DNA from: Anthonomus grandis grandis
Taxonomy: Eukaryota; Arthropoda; Insecta; Coleoptera; Curculionidae
DNA length: 64,000 nt
Reading direction: 5' to 3'
Assembly: GCF_022605725.1 (NCBI RefSeq)
Contig: NC_065547.1
Location: 23,415,167 to 23,479,166 of the forward strand
Part shown: positions 44,721 through 55,413 of the stretch, one piece after another
How the letters are laid out: the number at the start of each line of letters is the position of its first letter
How positions within the stretch are numbered: position 1 is the stretch's first letter
The notes under the pieces: generated by a model
The model's database searches: none
Told to the model about the DNA's origin: nothing
What the model saw: only the letters and a program-made list of their open reading frames with translations
Made by a program: the position numbers and the translations under genes

Positions 44721-44929
44721 AAAAGTCCGGGATCTATAAGATTAATTCAAGTCAAATCAAACATATTACAGAAAAAGTCATTTTTAAGTTGATACTTTTT
44801 TTTTTAACTGTGTATAGAACTCGGTAAGATAAAAAAATTTTTTCAAATAATTTTTTTCAAAAAATCTAAAAATAAAAAAATTGCATTGCCAAAATGTTAT
44901 AAAATGAGTCCAATATAGTCCTCTCTAAT

Positions 44930-46016
44930 TTAAATAAGTTGTTCAAAGTTGTCACCATTAACTTCAACACAACGATTAGCTCGACGTAACCACTGTTCCG
45001 TAACGGCACGCAATAGAGAAATCGGTTTTTGTCTAACTGTTGCCGCAGCCTGCTCAATACGTGCTATCAGTTTTTCTTATGTGTCGATAGGCGTCTTGAA
45101 AACTAAACTTTTCATATACCCCCACAAAAAAAAAGTCACATGGATTTAGGTCTGGCGATCTTGGTGGCCATGCAACTGGTCCATTTCGGCCAATCCACCG
45201 ATTTGGGTAACTTATATCTAAAAATTCGCCCACTTCTCGTCTAAAATGGGCAGGTGCTCCATCCTGCAAGAGCCACATAGCTTGCCTGATATTCAGTGGC
45301 ACGTCTTCTAACAGAACAGGCAGATTATTTTGCAAAAAGTCCAAATAAACATCGCCCGTCAAATGGTCTGGTAAGATAAATGGTCCAACAAGTATCCCAT
45401 TCACAATTCCTGCCCACACATTAGCAGAAAAGCGGTGTTGAAAATTGGTTCTGCGAATTGCATGGGGATTATCAACAGACCAAACATGCGTATTTCGAAA
45501 ATTGTTATTTCCGTTTCGGGTGAATGTTGCCTCGTCCATGGCTAAAATTTTGTTCGAAAAATGTTGACCATTTTCATGTTGTTGTAGGAACCATTCACAA
45601 AACTAAACTCTGCGGGGGCAGTCTTCAGGCAGCAGCGCTTGGACACGTTGAACGTGAAAGGGATTAAATTGATTCTCGCGCAATGTTGTCCATACTTTTG
45701 TTTGACTTAATCCAACCTGCCCTGCAACAACTCGAGTACTTGTTGTTGGATCTTCTTCGATGAGATTTAAAATTTGTTCTTCCCTATGAACATTTTCAGG
45801 TCTCCTTCCTCTTCCTGCATGCCCTCCACGATGTTCCCGTAAATCGCCAGTATCCCTAGCCCGTTGAATAAGATTTATAAAACTTCTGGGTGTAGGAAGA
45901 TTCCGCAAAGGAAAGCGGTCTGCGTATAATACCGAAGCAGCAGCAGCACTTTAAAGACACTCTCCATAAATAAGCAACTTATCCACAAGTTCATTGTTTT
46001 TAAAACGATGTGCCAT
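44930..46016 (-). pseudogene. Mariner-like (DD41D-type) transposase, almost intact
   Basis: Minus strand, from ATG at 46016 to the terminal TAA at 44932-44930, about 360 codons, the normal size for the family. It opens MAHRFKNNELVDKLLIYGE, continues through the helix-turn-helix (RNLPTPRSFINLIQRARDTG), NLIEEDPTTSTRVVAG and QFNPFHVQRVQALLPEDCPR. Catalytic blocks are MDEATF, LLQDGAPAHF and WPPRSPDLNPCDFF, with 41 residues between the second and third Asp. The C-terminus reads LRRANRCVEVNGDNFEQL. Lesions: stops at 45953-45951, 45605-45603 and 45079-45077, and a one-base shift in a run of nine A (45126-45134). Terminal inverted repeats were not located. Confidence 0.85.
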
Positions 46017-46289
46017 TTTTAGGATTTGCAAATTTAAAATTAACAACAATAAACCAAAAGTGTCTAAGACTAACTGATCGGTACAATGCGTAATCGATAA
46101 TACAAAAATTCGAGCAAAAACTAAACATAACAGACGATGAATAGTTGTACACCTAGATATATATCAGTGTGTGTACAAGAGAACCTTAGAGCAATCGCAT
46201 ATCCATCACTTATATTAATTTCCTAATTCTAACAATTATATAAAATGGGTAACTAAAAATACTTCAGTCATCCTCCACTAAGTTTATTT
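46017..46289. other. Flank of the mariner relic
   Basis: AT-rich, no coding sign. The 5' UTR and terminal repeat of the mariner should lie here but could not be paired with the sequence below 44930. Confidence 0.4.
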
Positions 46290-46350
46290 AAAAATTAATA
46301 ATCCCTACATGTTTCGGACATATCGGACATCCATCATCAGGGATACAAAT
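46290..46350 (-). ncRNA. Second hammerhead-like core, in a LINE or Penelope-like 3' region
   Basis: Minus strand: CTGATGA (46339-46333) is followed by a 4-pair hairpin (GGAT and GTCC around GTCCGATAT), then GAAA. ACATGTA follows, again readable as a 2-bp stem III, 2-base loop and a GUA triplet. The geometry equals the one at 20430-20490. Stem I has about 3 pairs. Upstream on the same strand is a LINE C-terminus (46.6-46.8 kb), so the host element could be a LINE rather than a Penelope-like element. Confidence 0.4.
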
Positions 46351-46599
46351 TGAGGGTTTTCGTCAATACTTAATTTAAGATATAGCGCCGCCGGCAAGGT
46401 CAAAAGGTTAAAACCACTAACAATGACTAAACGTGGTATATTAAGATGCATGCGAATGAGACTAAAACTGGATCTACACAAACATTAAAATCACATGATT
46501 ACAACACTACGATAATTGTTATGCCCTGTAACTATATAAAACTTATCTATTAATAATTGATGACTTATACACCTAATTTGTCTAGTATAAACCTGAAAT

Positions 46600-46800
46600 G
46601 CATTTTTATGACCTGTTCAAGATGTTAGCAAATATGTCAAAGTTTTTACTCAAATAAAATGAAATTATTTTATTACCTAGATTTCGGTTGTGGATGCGTC
46701 TAATATCTGTAGGGAGTATATTGTAAAATTTAGGACCAGTAAATGTTACAAATCTTTGATTTCTCCTTTTATAGACGGAGAGCTGGCTACATAGATAGTG
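46600..46800 (-). pseudogene. LINE polymerase C-terminus
   Basis: Minus strand reads KGEIKDL, then in the adjoining frame KFYNILPTDIRRIHNRNLGN and KIISFYLSKNFDIF, with FVTFTGPKFYN-like wording. Jockey/CR1-type proteins end with FxGPxxWNxLPxxIRxxxSxxxFKxxLKxxL, which this follows. It is the last ~60 residues only; a short spacer with the hammerhead-like core follows. Confidence 0.5.
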
Positions 46801-47221
46801 CCCGCATCAGGTACATGGCTAATTTATATTAAAAATAATAGTATTAGTGTAGACGAATATAAAAATGAATGTCTGCCATTGCAAAACTGGGGCGCAAAGG
46901 GAGGATACGCAGTGAAAGGGGTGAATTTTGGGTGGGAAAAAATTCATAAGGTACAGGGATTCTATGTACGGGAAAAGTTTTGTTATATATTTGAGAAAGT
47001 GTAAAAAAATTGGCAGACATTTTGCGAGGGGCTAACTCGCCGGCAGACTGCGCTAAAGATTGCAAAAATTAATTTAAAAAAAAATCATAAGGTACATGAA
47101 TTCCAATTATTGTATTTTAAAGTTTAAACATTCCAAAAGTCATTTACAAAATGGCAGACAAAAAAATGAGGGCTAAAGCCGCGGCAGACGAGGTTAAAAA
47201 GTGCGCTGCACATCAACATTT
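46801..47221. other. Unassigned spacer
   Basis: Frames on both strands near 46798-47065 have no motif; no repeat found. Confidence 0.4.
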
Positions 47222-48957
47222 TCAGTCACATTCGCAATCGGAATCTGATTCGGACGTGATATCTCCTTCGCTATCGATATATTCTTCTTCATTTGGTTCA
47301 CTTTCTGCATTAAGGTCTTCATCGCCTGTAACAAAGCACAAAGTAAAATAATATTTAGACATTTAATAAAATAGAAAAGTTATATGTTCTGTGGATAAAT
47401 ATATTACCTTCGTTTGTTCCAGTATCAATAATATCTTGTATTGTACTAGGCAGCTGTGGTCCGTCGAACCATTTAAATGTATAATTTCCCTCTAGTTTCT
47501 GGTCGTAAATATGATGGAATTTTCTTATGAGCATTTTTCCATATTGTAGCAATATATTTGGTCCTCAATAAATGCTGCGTTAATTCAACCTGGGTAGGAG
47601 GTAAAGTGGATGAGTCAAAATTCTGCAATTTTTTTTTCTGGAAAGGTTCCTCCAAATCATTGACCTTATAGGCTTTTAAAAATAAGGCGAATCGCGCATC
47701 ATTTACGGAGCTTAACAACGGAAAGTTATACAAATTACAGATGAACTTTTCAATAATCGGGAAAACAGCGGTTTCATCACAGTCTTCATGTCCAATTTGG
47801 CCGAATGCTTTTTGTAAGTCTTCATTTTTCTTTAAGATCTGTAAAGGACGTTGCTTTCCCTTACGAAATAATGCGGGATTAAAATCGCAGCCAGTTAGAG
47901 CATGAAATCCTGGCAGAGATTGACACATTCTCTCTCCTAACTTTTCATGCAACGCCGATACGTCAATTATTCGTTGCTTATTCCAAACCCCTGTTTGAAT
48001 ATAAACTTTGCTATTGTGTTGTACGTGAATCATATAAGCCAAAATATTAAATAAAATATCCGTATCTGAGCATTTTATTAGAATGTTCGCTGTTGACTCG
48101 ATATTGCAGGCATGATATACTATTTTTGAATCCGCTTCTTCATGCAAATCGAGAGTATACTTATCATTTTTTGAAAATAATATGCGTTCATTCACAGCTT
48201 CATATTGATAACAGTTATCAAAATTGAGTAGCACTTTTTTATTGTGAAAGAATGGAATTAATTCGTGATTTTGCCAATTGACGATTAAAAATTTCACGAG
48301 TGTTTCTTTGAAAAAGCTATTTCGGAGTTCTTTATTGAATCTGATGGTCTTGATTGTTCAGGTCCAGAAATCACGTACATACGATTACCAGAGGAACCGC
48401 TTCGCTGAGATCTTTCGTAATCTTTGATAGATGGTGACCAATATCTATCAAAAATTACATGAATTTCACGGGCTGCATTGTTAGTCACCATTTGAAGTAT
48501 TTTTTTGGAGATGCTTCCGAATGTTTTTGGTAAATCCTAGATACAATGTATAAGAAAGAATCCGTCTATTAAACAAATGTCAGTGTAGCTTGGGGCTGTA
48601 TTTTGAACATCTTTTTCCAACGACTTCAACAAAACAGATTTATCTGTTTTATAAATCGATCCATCCAAGTGACACATACACATTGGAACAGGTGTTAGAG
48701 GATAAGTCAAATTTTTTTCAACATTAGTATTGTCATTTATTGAAATGGCTAACATTCGGCCGAACAAGTCACGCTGCAGTCGTACTTCTTGAACTTTATT
48801 ATTTATCGAGACAAATCTTTTCTGGGTTGAAGTAGCAAAATTCAGTATTTTATTTTGTTATATGTTGGCACTTTTTTAATTTGTCTTCTTCGAAAATTAT
48901 TATTTTTTCACTGATCATGCTACAGTTAAAAACGCACTTCTTCCCACTCGTAGCCAT
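47222..48957 (-). pseudogene. FEN/XPG-like nuclease family gene, broken, with one intron retained
   Basis: Minus strand, ATG at 48957 to TGA at 47224-47222. It starts MATSGKKCVFNCSMISEKII, then loses a middle part, resumes QKRFVSINNKVQEVRLQRDL and YPLTPVPMCMCHLDGSIYKT, IHVIFDRYWSPSIKDYERS. A long frame (48297-47473) has DLHEEADSKIVYHAC, ILIKCSDTDILFNI and LPGFHALTGCDFNPALFRKG. The EEAD, SDTD and TGCD blocks correspond in order to the acidic motifs of FEN1/XPG nucleases, so a FEN/PIN-like fold is inferred. After WFDGPQLPSTI a GT-AG intron of 82 bp (47407-47326) joins GTNEG to an acidic tail ending SDSDCECD. The family is multi-copy in arthropods by my recollection; its role is unknown. Breaks: stop at 48541-48539, shifts near 48335 and 47480, central deletion. 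Confidence 0.7.
47326..47407 (-). other. 82-bp intron of the FEN-like pseudogene
   Basis: Minus-strand GTAATA at 47407 and TTTGTTACAG ending at 47326 have good splice-site form. Removing it joins NEG and DEDLNAES in frame and restores an acidic C-terminus with its own stop, which would not happen by chance. The copy therefore descends from DNA, not from a spliced RNA. Confidence 0.65.
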
Positions 48958-49349
48958 GATGTAAACGAAATCAAAAATTTTGAAATCTAACGTCTACTCT
49001 CTTCTACGTTTTGGAATATACTAAACTCTCAGTGGCCTTGTGCGGCATCACTTTGTACTGCGTCGCTTGCTCTATTATACACGAAAACATCTGCTTCCCC
49101 CATCAACATTTATATTATATTCCGCTCCCAAATATACCTATATAAATCTGGGACCTTATATCTTATATCTGGGACCTTATGTCTTAAGCCAGGATGTTTG
49201 TACACTAATAAAAGAATTGACTTAACATATAATTGTTCATCATAACTTGAGCTTCCTGGAACAAGAGTTTAGTTGAGTATCTAGTATTTTTTTTTAAATA
49301 TGACTTTTAACAAATATCTTTGGGTAACATTGAGAATATTTAAAGTTGT
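48958..49349. other. Spacer upstream of the FEN-like pseudogene
   Basis: A promoter could lie here but no clear element is seen. TATATCTGGGACCTTAT is repeated twice near 49145-49185. Confidence 0.4.
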
Positions 49350-49570
49350 TGAATAAGTTCTACCCCATATTGACAAACCAATTGTGATGAGCAGTATATG
49401 GCGTAAGCAAGAAGTTCAATTAGTATCAGATTTAAAGAACATCTAGCTGATGTGCTAGAACTGAAAAGTTTAAAATATAGAACTCAAAATTACCTAAATC
49501 AGTTAATAATAGTGGGAAATTAAAGGCATACGAAAGTTTTGCAATATTCAAAAATTGAGACGATACTTCC
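49350..49570 (+). pseudogene. Penelope-like GIY-YIG fragment
   Basis: Plus strand reads SISIRFKEHLADVLELKSL near 49420 and LKAYESFAIFKN near 49530. These match the RFKEHL and LDAYESLAIFK positions of the endonuclease at 44.3-44.5 kb. Only this short stretch survives. Confidence 0.55.
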
Positions 49571-49639
49571 CTTTCTTACATCTCTAAGGATTTTTTGTGC
49601 CTTTGTAACTTTGTTGTCAAAACTAACTGCAGCCTATTG

Positions 49640-49860
49640 ATTTTTACAAGTTTTCAATACAGCGTATGCCTTTTTTATCTTTGTCAAGTCATCTCAGCAT
49701 TTTAACGAATTTATGATTTTGCAGTCTATCAAATACGTTTGTAGTCTATAAAACACATCATCAGATCTTTTCGCTGATCGTAATAGTTCTGAACCAACAC
49801 TTGGGTTACGACCAGTGCTTCTCTCGTACCGAGACCTCTTTTATATCTGGATTATGAGGA
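49640..49860 (-). pseudogene. LINE reverse transcriptase fragment
   Basis: Minus strand reads RGLGTREALVVTQVLVQNYY, DQRKDLMMCFIDY (first palm motif with catalytic Asp), FDRLQNHKFVKMLR, and LDKDKKGIRCIENL. The phrase GLGTREALxxLxVLxQ and CFIDYxKAFDRVQHxKLxxxL belong to a LINE RT type distinct from the others in the window. Shifts and stops are present and the ADD motif is absent. Confidence 0.65.
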
Positions 49861-50240
49861 TCTGACAGCCCTTTAGCATTTTGTAAAAATATATGTGAGC
49901 TCACAACTTGTTCCGTTATTTCGGATTTATTACCGTCAATAATTTTTATCAAAGCACTAACATGCACATTTTTTTTTCTAATCTAAAAGTCTCGAGTTCA
50001 TCTACTTTTAAAGTATAAAAGTTCCTTCGCCCTGCGGGCGGTCATTCCCGTAATCTTTTTGATTTGATTCACGTCATCGACTGTTAGAGAGGGAAAAAGA
50101 CCCATAACGACCAACCTATTTAAAATTCAAGATTGTCGCTGGCATATTGTTTTCAACAATCGATGCTTCGCACATCTTTTCTATTTCTAAAGGAAACGGA
50201 CGTCTACGTGACACGGGGTTTTTATGATCGGCCATGTTAG
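49861..50240 (-). pseudogene. Unrecognised protein-like reading frames
   Basis: Minus strand from 50235 reads MADHKNPVSRRRPFPLEIEK and MCEASIVENNMPATILNF before a stop. A second frame then gives SLTVDDVNQIKKITGMTARR, AKELLYF and, past two stops, VSALIKIIDGNKSEITEQVV. The residue composition looks like coding sequence, but I cannot place it. It runs into the RT fragment at 49860 and may be an ORF upstream of that RT or an unrelated relic. Chance cannot be excluded. Confidence 0.3.
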
Positions 50241-51639
50241 TTTCGAAAAAAACTGTCTTGCATACAAATTATCGGTATATAAGGACCGTTTTGGTAGACC
50301 GGACAAATTTGGACTGGGTATAACTCATAGACAATTTTAAGGTTTTAAAAGGAAGTAGCCGATGGACGTGGCTGGTGCTTATCTCGTTGCCTTTCCTGTA
50401 TGTATATGTATAATATGAAAGTTGTGTTTTATTTACAGGGTGTTCTGAGTATTGTAGTGAAATGGGGGCGATTTCTAGAAACGTATTTGCTATAAGGAAC
50501 AAATAGGTTTCTTTACCTGTTATCAATAAATATCATGCACTGGTATACCGTACAATTTTTACCAGTTTTATTAAAATTTTGTAGGTATAAATGGATCGAT
50601 TAAGATAAGCTTTCTCAGTATCAATCACTATTTAAGTAATACAAAGTACCCTTTGTGCGCTGCTATCAAAATTATTTTGTATTAGTTATATTAAGAGCCT
50701 ATTGAACAATAAAATAGTACTTAATTTACTTTTATAGATAACTATGTGACAACTTATTGACAGTTGATATATATATTGTGTTAGACACAATTTATTATGT
50801 AGTTGATTTAAAATTGTTTTAAACTATATCTATAAAACAGATATAAAATAATTTTATCAAGGTTTTGTAATAAGTTATATTAGGTGAACCAAGAATTTAT
50901 TATAAACGAAATTGGTTTCAGTGATTTTATAGTATTAAGGACTATGTTTATACAAATATTTTATTATACTCTTTAACATATTATTCATAAAATATTTTTA
51001 AAAGTTTTAATACTTATTTATAAACTATAATTTTTTCAAAATGGCTAGAATTTCTTCTTGGAAAAACTGGTAAATTTTAAAACGATAATAAAAAAGAATA
51101 TTTTAAAAAGCATATGATTAAAAATCATTCATTCAAATTTCAATATTAGCGAGCAAATTAGATTTCCATCTTCATCAGAGGACATTTCTTAACCTGAATC
51201 GATCGATGATAAGTTACAAATAGTACTAATAATGTTAAGGAACTTACTGACATTTAAATAAAATTATATATCACTTTGATTAGAGATACAATAATTATGT
51301 TATATTAGTGTTTCTTATAAAACTAAGTAGAGTTATCCAATAACGCTATTTTTTAATTACATTTACTTTATTTTAAATGAGTTAAATAAAATAAAAATAT
51401 TTTATTTTATCAGTAAATAGCTACATAGTTTAGTTTTAAAGTTTTTTATTACAAATAGACATAATTTTCATGTATGAATTGCGTCAATAAAAGCAATACA
51501 ATTGCTTTACTAATTAAAAAAAATAGAACTATGTTACCTATACGAATATCTGTTCTATGATTTTTGCACCATTACCAGCAGAGAGCTCTATAGGTTCAAA
51601 GAATATCTCTTAGCCCTCCCTATTCCTACCATTTACTAG
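50241..51639. other. AT-rich, nothing recognised
   Basis: Near 50437 ACAGGGTGTTCTGAG resembles a MITE/mariner end. Near 51170 the minus strand has CTGATGA followed by GATGGAAA without a clear stem, a poor hammerhead candidate. No coding motif in about 1.4 kb. Confidence 0.4.
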
Positions 51640-52020
51640 TTTCACTAAATGCCCAAAAAGGAAAAAAAGTCGGTGCTCATCAATTACCCTCCGATTGCTT
51701 TAGTTCCGGCAATCACCAAGGTAATGGAGAAACTTGTCAACCAGCAAACTTAATATTCCAACATCATTAGCGATTATCAATGTGATTTTTGACACCACAG
51801 GTCTACTGGTGATATATTGGCCATCGCGCACATTTGGATCGAGGCCATCTAAAAATATGGTGAATCGCGTTCAATAGCTACAGAATTTTCAAAGGCATTC
51901 GATAGGATCTAACTTAAAAATCTGTCAAGCAACCTGTATTCCTATGGTTTGCTCGAAACTCTCGTTCCTCGATTTGAAAGCTTTATTTACAACGGATCCA
52001 TCCAGGTGACCACTTGATGC
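51640..52020 (+). pseudogene. LINE reverse transcriptase fragment (fingers and palm)
   Basis: Plus strand reads VLINYPPIALVPAITKVMEK, LVNQQT, then NIISDYQCDF, HHRSTGDILAIAHIW, YGESRSIATEFSKAFDR and LSSNLYSYGLLETLVPRFES. It follows NYRPIALxxxxSKVMExLINxQ, ISDxQYGFRxxRSTGDLLAxxxHLW and ALDISKAFDRVW, a well-known LINE RT pattern. The first catalytic Asp position is Glu (ATEFSKAF for ALDISKAF). It stops near GSIQVTT; the GVPQG and ADD blocks are gone. Confidence 0.75.
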
Positions 52021-52589
52021 ATTTTGTCCCAAACCCTCTTTTTGTTATACATTCGAATTCAATTCAAATAATGTTGTACTATATTTCAGAAAAAAATACA
52101 AAAATAAATCCTTAAGCTACATATAGGTTGCCTGGATTCTACTTCTAAATATTATAATCTTTATTTATAAGAAATAAAGTACAAAATACAAACCAAAAAT
52201 TTACTAAATTAACTTAAGAGTAAAAAATAATAATTTATAGATAATTTAACCCCTATCCACCGATCGTGTCATAACTGTATGTAAAATTTATTGTTTATAT
52301 TTTTCTCTCTTTTTCATGAATCTATGAATACTTTTTATATAAAGTTATCTTAATGTTAAAGGGTTTATTTGCTTATAAAGTAAGTCTGATAGAAATATTT
52401 TAGGTTTTTTAGTAAAAATGTTGATGATATATTTTTGTGTGTTGTTCAAAGGTTGAACTACTTTAAAAAATGCTCTAAAAACACACACCATATGCAAAGG
52501 CTATGCATTAAAATTGACTCAAAGATAGAACTTTGTTAGTTTTTGTCGGCGAAGAAATATTTTTAAACATGGGTAGTTCTTAAACCCCC
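52021..52589. other. AT-rich spacer
   Basis: No coding or repeat signal recognised. Confidence 0.5.
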
Positions 52590-53890
52590 GGTAGTGTAAA
52601 ACTCCGTACCGGGTTACCTGTACCACTGCGGTCTATTCTGTTGCAGTTCTATTGTGCCCCATAGATTTACTCCTACATGCTCAATTCTGTTGCTTCTAGG
52701 AAGTCCAGTATTTTTGTCCAGTGATGAGGTTCTTATTCCTTTGATGAAGGTTTGGTTGCGCCCAGGGCTATCGTCCTGATCTGGTTAAATGCTTCGCAGA
52801 AAAGAAGAATATCAAGTATGGTCTTTTCCTCTTCTCCGCAACCTCTACACAGCGGTGTATCTACTTACTCGAGTCTGTGTAAGTGTTTTCTGTAGGGTGC
52901 ATCTGAATGCAATCAGTTCCAACCAGTGTCTGATATTCCAATTTTGAATTTTATCGCTAACACAGCATATTGGTTCTAGACCTATGGGTCTATTGCTGGC
53001 CCCCTTTATTATAAGTTGTCCTTCTTGCAAAACCATGGTTGTCCATATTCTGTGATTTTTTTTGGCCTGTTTTGATCTTTGGCTATGTCTGCTAGATCCT
53101 CCAGCAGTTTTATACAGTCTTTGACCTAGTCTCAAGCTGTCCTAAAGCGTTTGTTGCTGCCTGGTCTCTTTTAATGGTAAGGCTGGTCCCCTGGCCGGCT
53201 TTTCTTTCATCGGTTGGACACAGGTTATGTTTGGATGTAAATCTGTTGCCCAAGTTCAGTGAGTTGCCTGCCCTGTTGTCCATCTTCTAAGACGACCACT
53301 ACTACAATCCGATATACTCCGATGTTCGATCGTGAGGCCGCAGTGTATCATACAGTACGGCAATCTTTTTGCAGATATTGCGGTAAAGTTATATAATATT
53401 TGAAACTATTGGTATTTATATAGAGGTACAAAATTTTTCTGTATAATTTTAATTTGGTAGCAATATAGCTGTGTTTAGTTATATTTAGTATTTATCTCGT
53501 TTTCTATTCCAGTACTATAATGGAGTTTATTCCTTGTAAGGTGGTTTGATGCAAATAAAGAAATAAATAAAATGCTGAGTAGCGGCCTTGCCTAAGTAAC
53601 TTCTGTTGCCAGTGGTCCCTTTTCTTCTTAAATACAAAGAGTCTGTCTATAGCTGTGTGACCTTGGTTTTGTACATTTTTAGTGCCATACGCCAAAGGTC
53701 TTGTATCTTGTTGAATAGGGTATTGAGTCCAACTTTCTTTATGATCGTTGTGATCATTCGACAGTAGCCTTTTTGACACTGATATTTGCTTCAAGCCTAG
53801 GTGTAGTAGGCTTAGCCCTGTCAGGATTTCCAGGGCAGAAGTCGGTGTCATTAATATCGCACCCACTATACCCAGATACTCTATTATTTG
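52590..53890 (-). pseudogene. LINE fragment of the RNase H type (fourth copy), RNase H core lost
   Basis: Minus strand. It starts near 53890 with LGIVGAILMTPTSALEIL and TGLSLLHLGLKQI, the GAMRTTPTxALExLLxLPPL linker. After unreadable sequence, the C-terminal part near 52990 reads GASNRPIGLEPICCVS and IQNWNIRHWLELIAFRCTLQ, and the zinc knuckle PLCRGCGEEEKTILDILLF, CEAF near 52850-52790. The RNase H domain between them is not recognisable. It abuts a Jockey-like RT relic in the same orientation at about 53900. Confidence 0.7.
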
Positions 53891-53919
53891 TGTTTAGTTG
53901 AGTGTTTGAATAACAGTCT

Positions 53920-54980
53920 TGTTTTCTGTTGCATGCCACCATATTTGTGCTGCGTTTGATAACGTACAACTTCACGTAGTTGGTAAAATTAGTAAATGAT
54001 TTTGCGAATCTGTCCCAGAATTTAATCTGCATGACCTTCATACCGCAAATTCCTATCAATACAAAGATCCAAATATTTAACATGACTTCTGGCCGTTATA
54101 ATACGATGCCATTTATACTGCATAGTTTTAGTGTAACATCCGAAAGTTGCTATTTTGGCTACTATTTATTAAAAATTAAACATATACTGTTTTTTTTCAC
54201 GTTCATTATCAGAATATAATATTTGTAACTTAGATATATGGTCTCTCTACTTTGCTGATTGTATCCTTCCAAGATTTACCCCTAATTGACAACAACAGTA
54301 TCATCTGCATAGCATACAAGTTAGCAATCTATATCGAAAATGACAGAAAAAAGGTCGTTTATATATAAACAGGAAGGCGTACGACCCAAAACAGTTCCCT
54401 GTGGTACTCCAATATCTATTTTGTAGGATTTGCTGTATACATCTTTTATGTTCTTTCTATTAAATACGACTTAAAAAAATTTATCACATTGCCTTTAATT
54501 CCAATATCGTTAAGTGACTAAGTAAATTTAATATTAATTATATTACACAAGTCTACAAAAATTCCAGGAGTCTTAAGTTTGTTAATAAAATTGGTAACTA
54601 TAAATTTTGTAACATGCCATCTTACGGAATTTATTATAACTGCATTTTCCTTTAAAAGTTTATCCAATCTCTATCTTATAGACTTTTCAAAAATTCTAGA
54701 AATACTAAAATAGAAGTCATTGAATCGGTCTATAATTTTCCTTGTTTATTTTATCTCCTGACTTGAAAACAGGGGTGACAATAGAATTTTTTTAGTACAT
54801 CTGTATGATGACTTTTCTCAAACATTAAATTTATTAGGTATTTTAAAGGCATTAATAAATGTTTATGATTGTCTTTTAATATTCTTGGTGAAATATTATC
54901 ATCTCCCTGTGATAAGTTATTTTTTAAGAAACTTTCTAAAGATATCATTGTTATGGGTTCCAGAAATAACAAGTTTCCAA
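53920..54980 (-). pseudogene. Jockey-like LINE reverse transcriptase relic
   Basis: Minus strand. It begins at 54972 with SLESFLKNNLSQGDDNISPR and LKYLINLMFEKS (RT fingers). After decayed sequence it reaches IDIGVPQGTVLGRTP (54420-54370), LYINDLF, LVCYADDTVVV (54325-54290, catalytic YADD intact), and HVKYLDLCIDRNLRYEGHAD (54095-54030), then IRKIIY and QLREVV. The order and wording match Jockey-clade RT and thumb. Stops and shifts occur throughout, and the endonuclease is not present upstream. Confidence 0.8.
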
Positions 54981-55143
54981 TTTTTTTTTCAACTTATAAA
55001 GTTATTGTGGCTAGTTTTACCTGCAAGATCCTTTACACTACACACATTTTAAAATATTAAATAAAAATAATTGCTATCTGACCCTCATTAAAGACAATAT
55101 TTTCCCATTCCTTAATCATTGAAATAAGTTTTTTTTTCATATA
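54981..55143. other. Short unassigned spacer
   Basis: No motif. Confidence 0.4.
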
Positions 55144-55290
55144 TCATATATTACATACATCAAAGACCAATTCTCGACAAGACTTTTTGATGACAGTACA
55201 TTCGTGCTTACTTTTAAATTGCCCAAACAGATATCTTCGGTCGACACTTGTCGTTGTAGGGGTCGCTAGGTAATAATTAATAATGCAGAG
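55144..55290 (-). pseudogene. Possible hAT transposase dimerisation segment
   Basis: Minus strand reads LATPTTTSVDRRYLFGQFKS and CRELVFDVCN before a stop at 55146-55144. The pattern LxxPxTSxxxERxFSxxxxxxxxxRxxLxxxxxxxLxFxxxN is the hAT C-terminal dimerisation domain. The match is suggestive but the central ERxFS is altered, so this is tentative. Confidence 0.35.
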
Positions 55291-55413
55291 TGTAACGCAA
55301 CTAAGATCCGTGCTGCGGTATTTACAAAGAATGCTGGAGGTTCGAAGCAATATGTCTTGGCAATATCATGTACCGGGAATAGCTAAAGCGGCTTGTCTTC
55401 AAAGAAGACTGTA

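Noticed and set aside
49750..49860. Possible rRNA-like words (CTCTCGTACCGAGACC)
   Set aside because: The wording does not match 28S rRNA around the conserved TAGTACGAGAGG region, and the complement encodes a LINE RT fragment.
50269..50526. 85-residue minus-strand frame
   Set aside because: No motif, AT-driven composition and a MITE-like word (ACAGGGTGTTCTGAG) inside; more likely repeat DNA.
51170..51200. CTGATGA followed by GATGGAAA on the minus strand as a third hammerhead
   Set aside because: There is no stem II between the two core boxes, so the structure cannot form.
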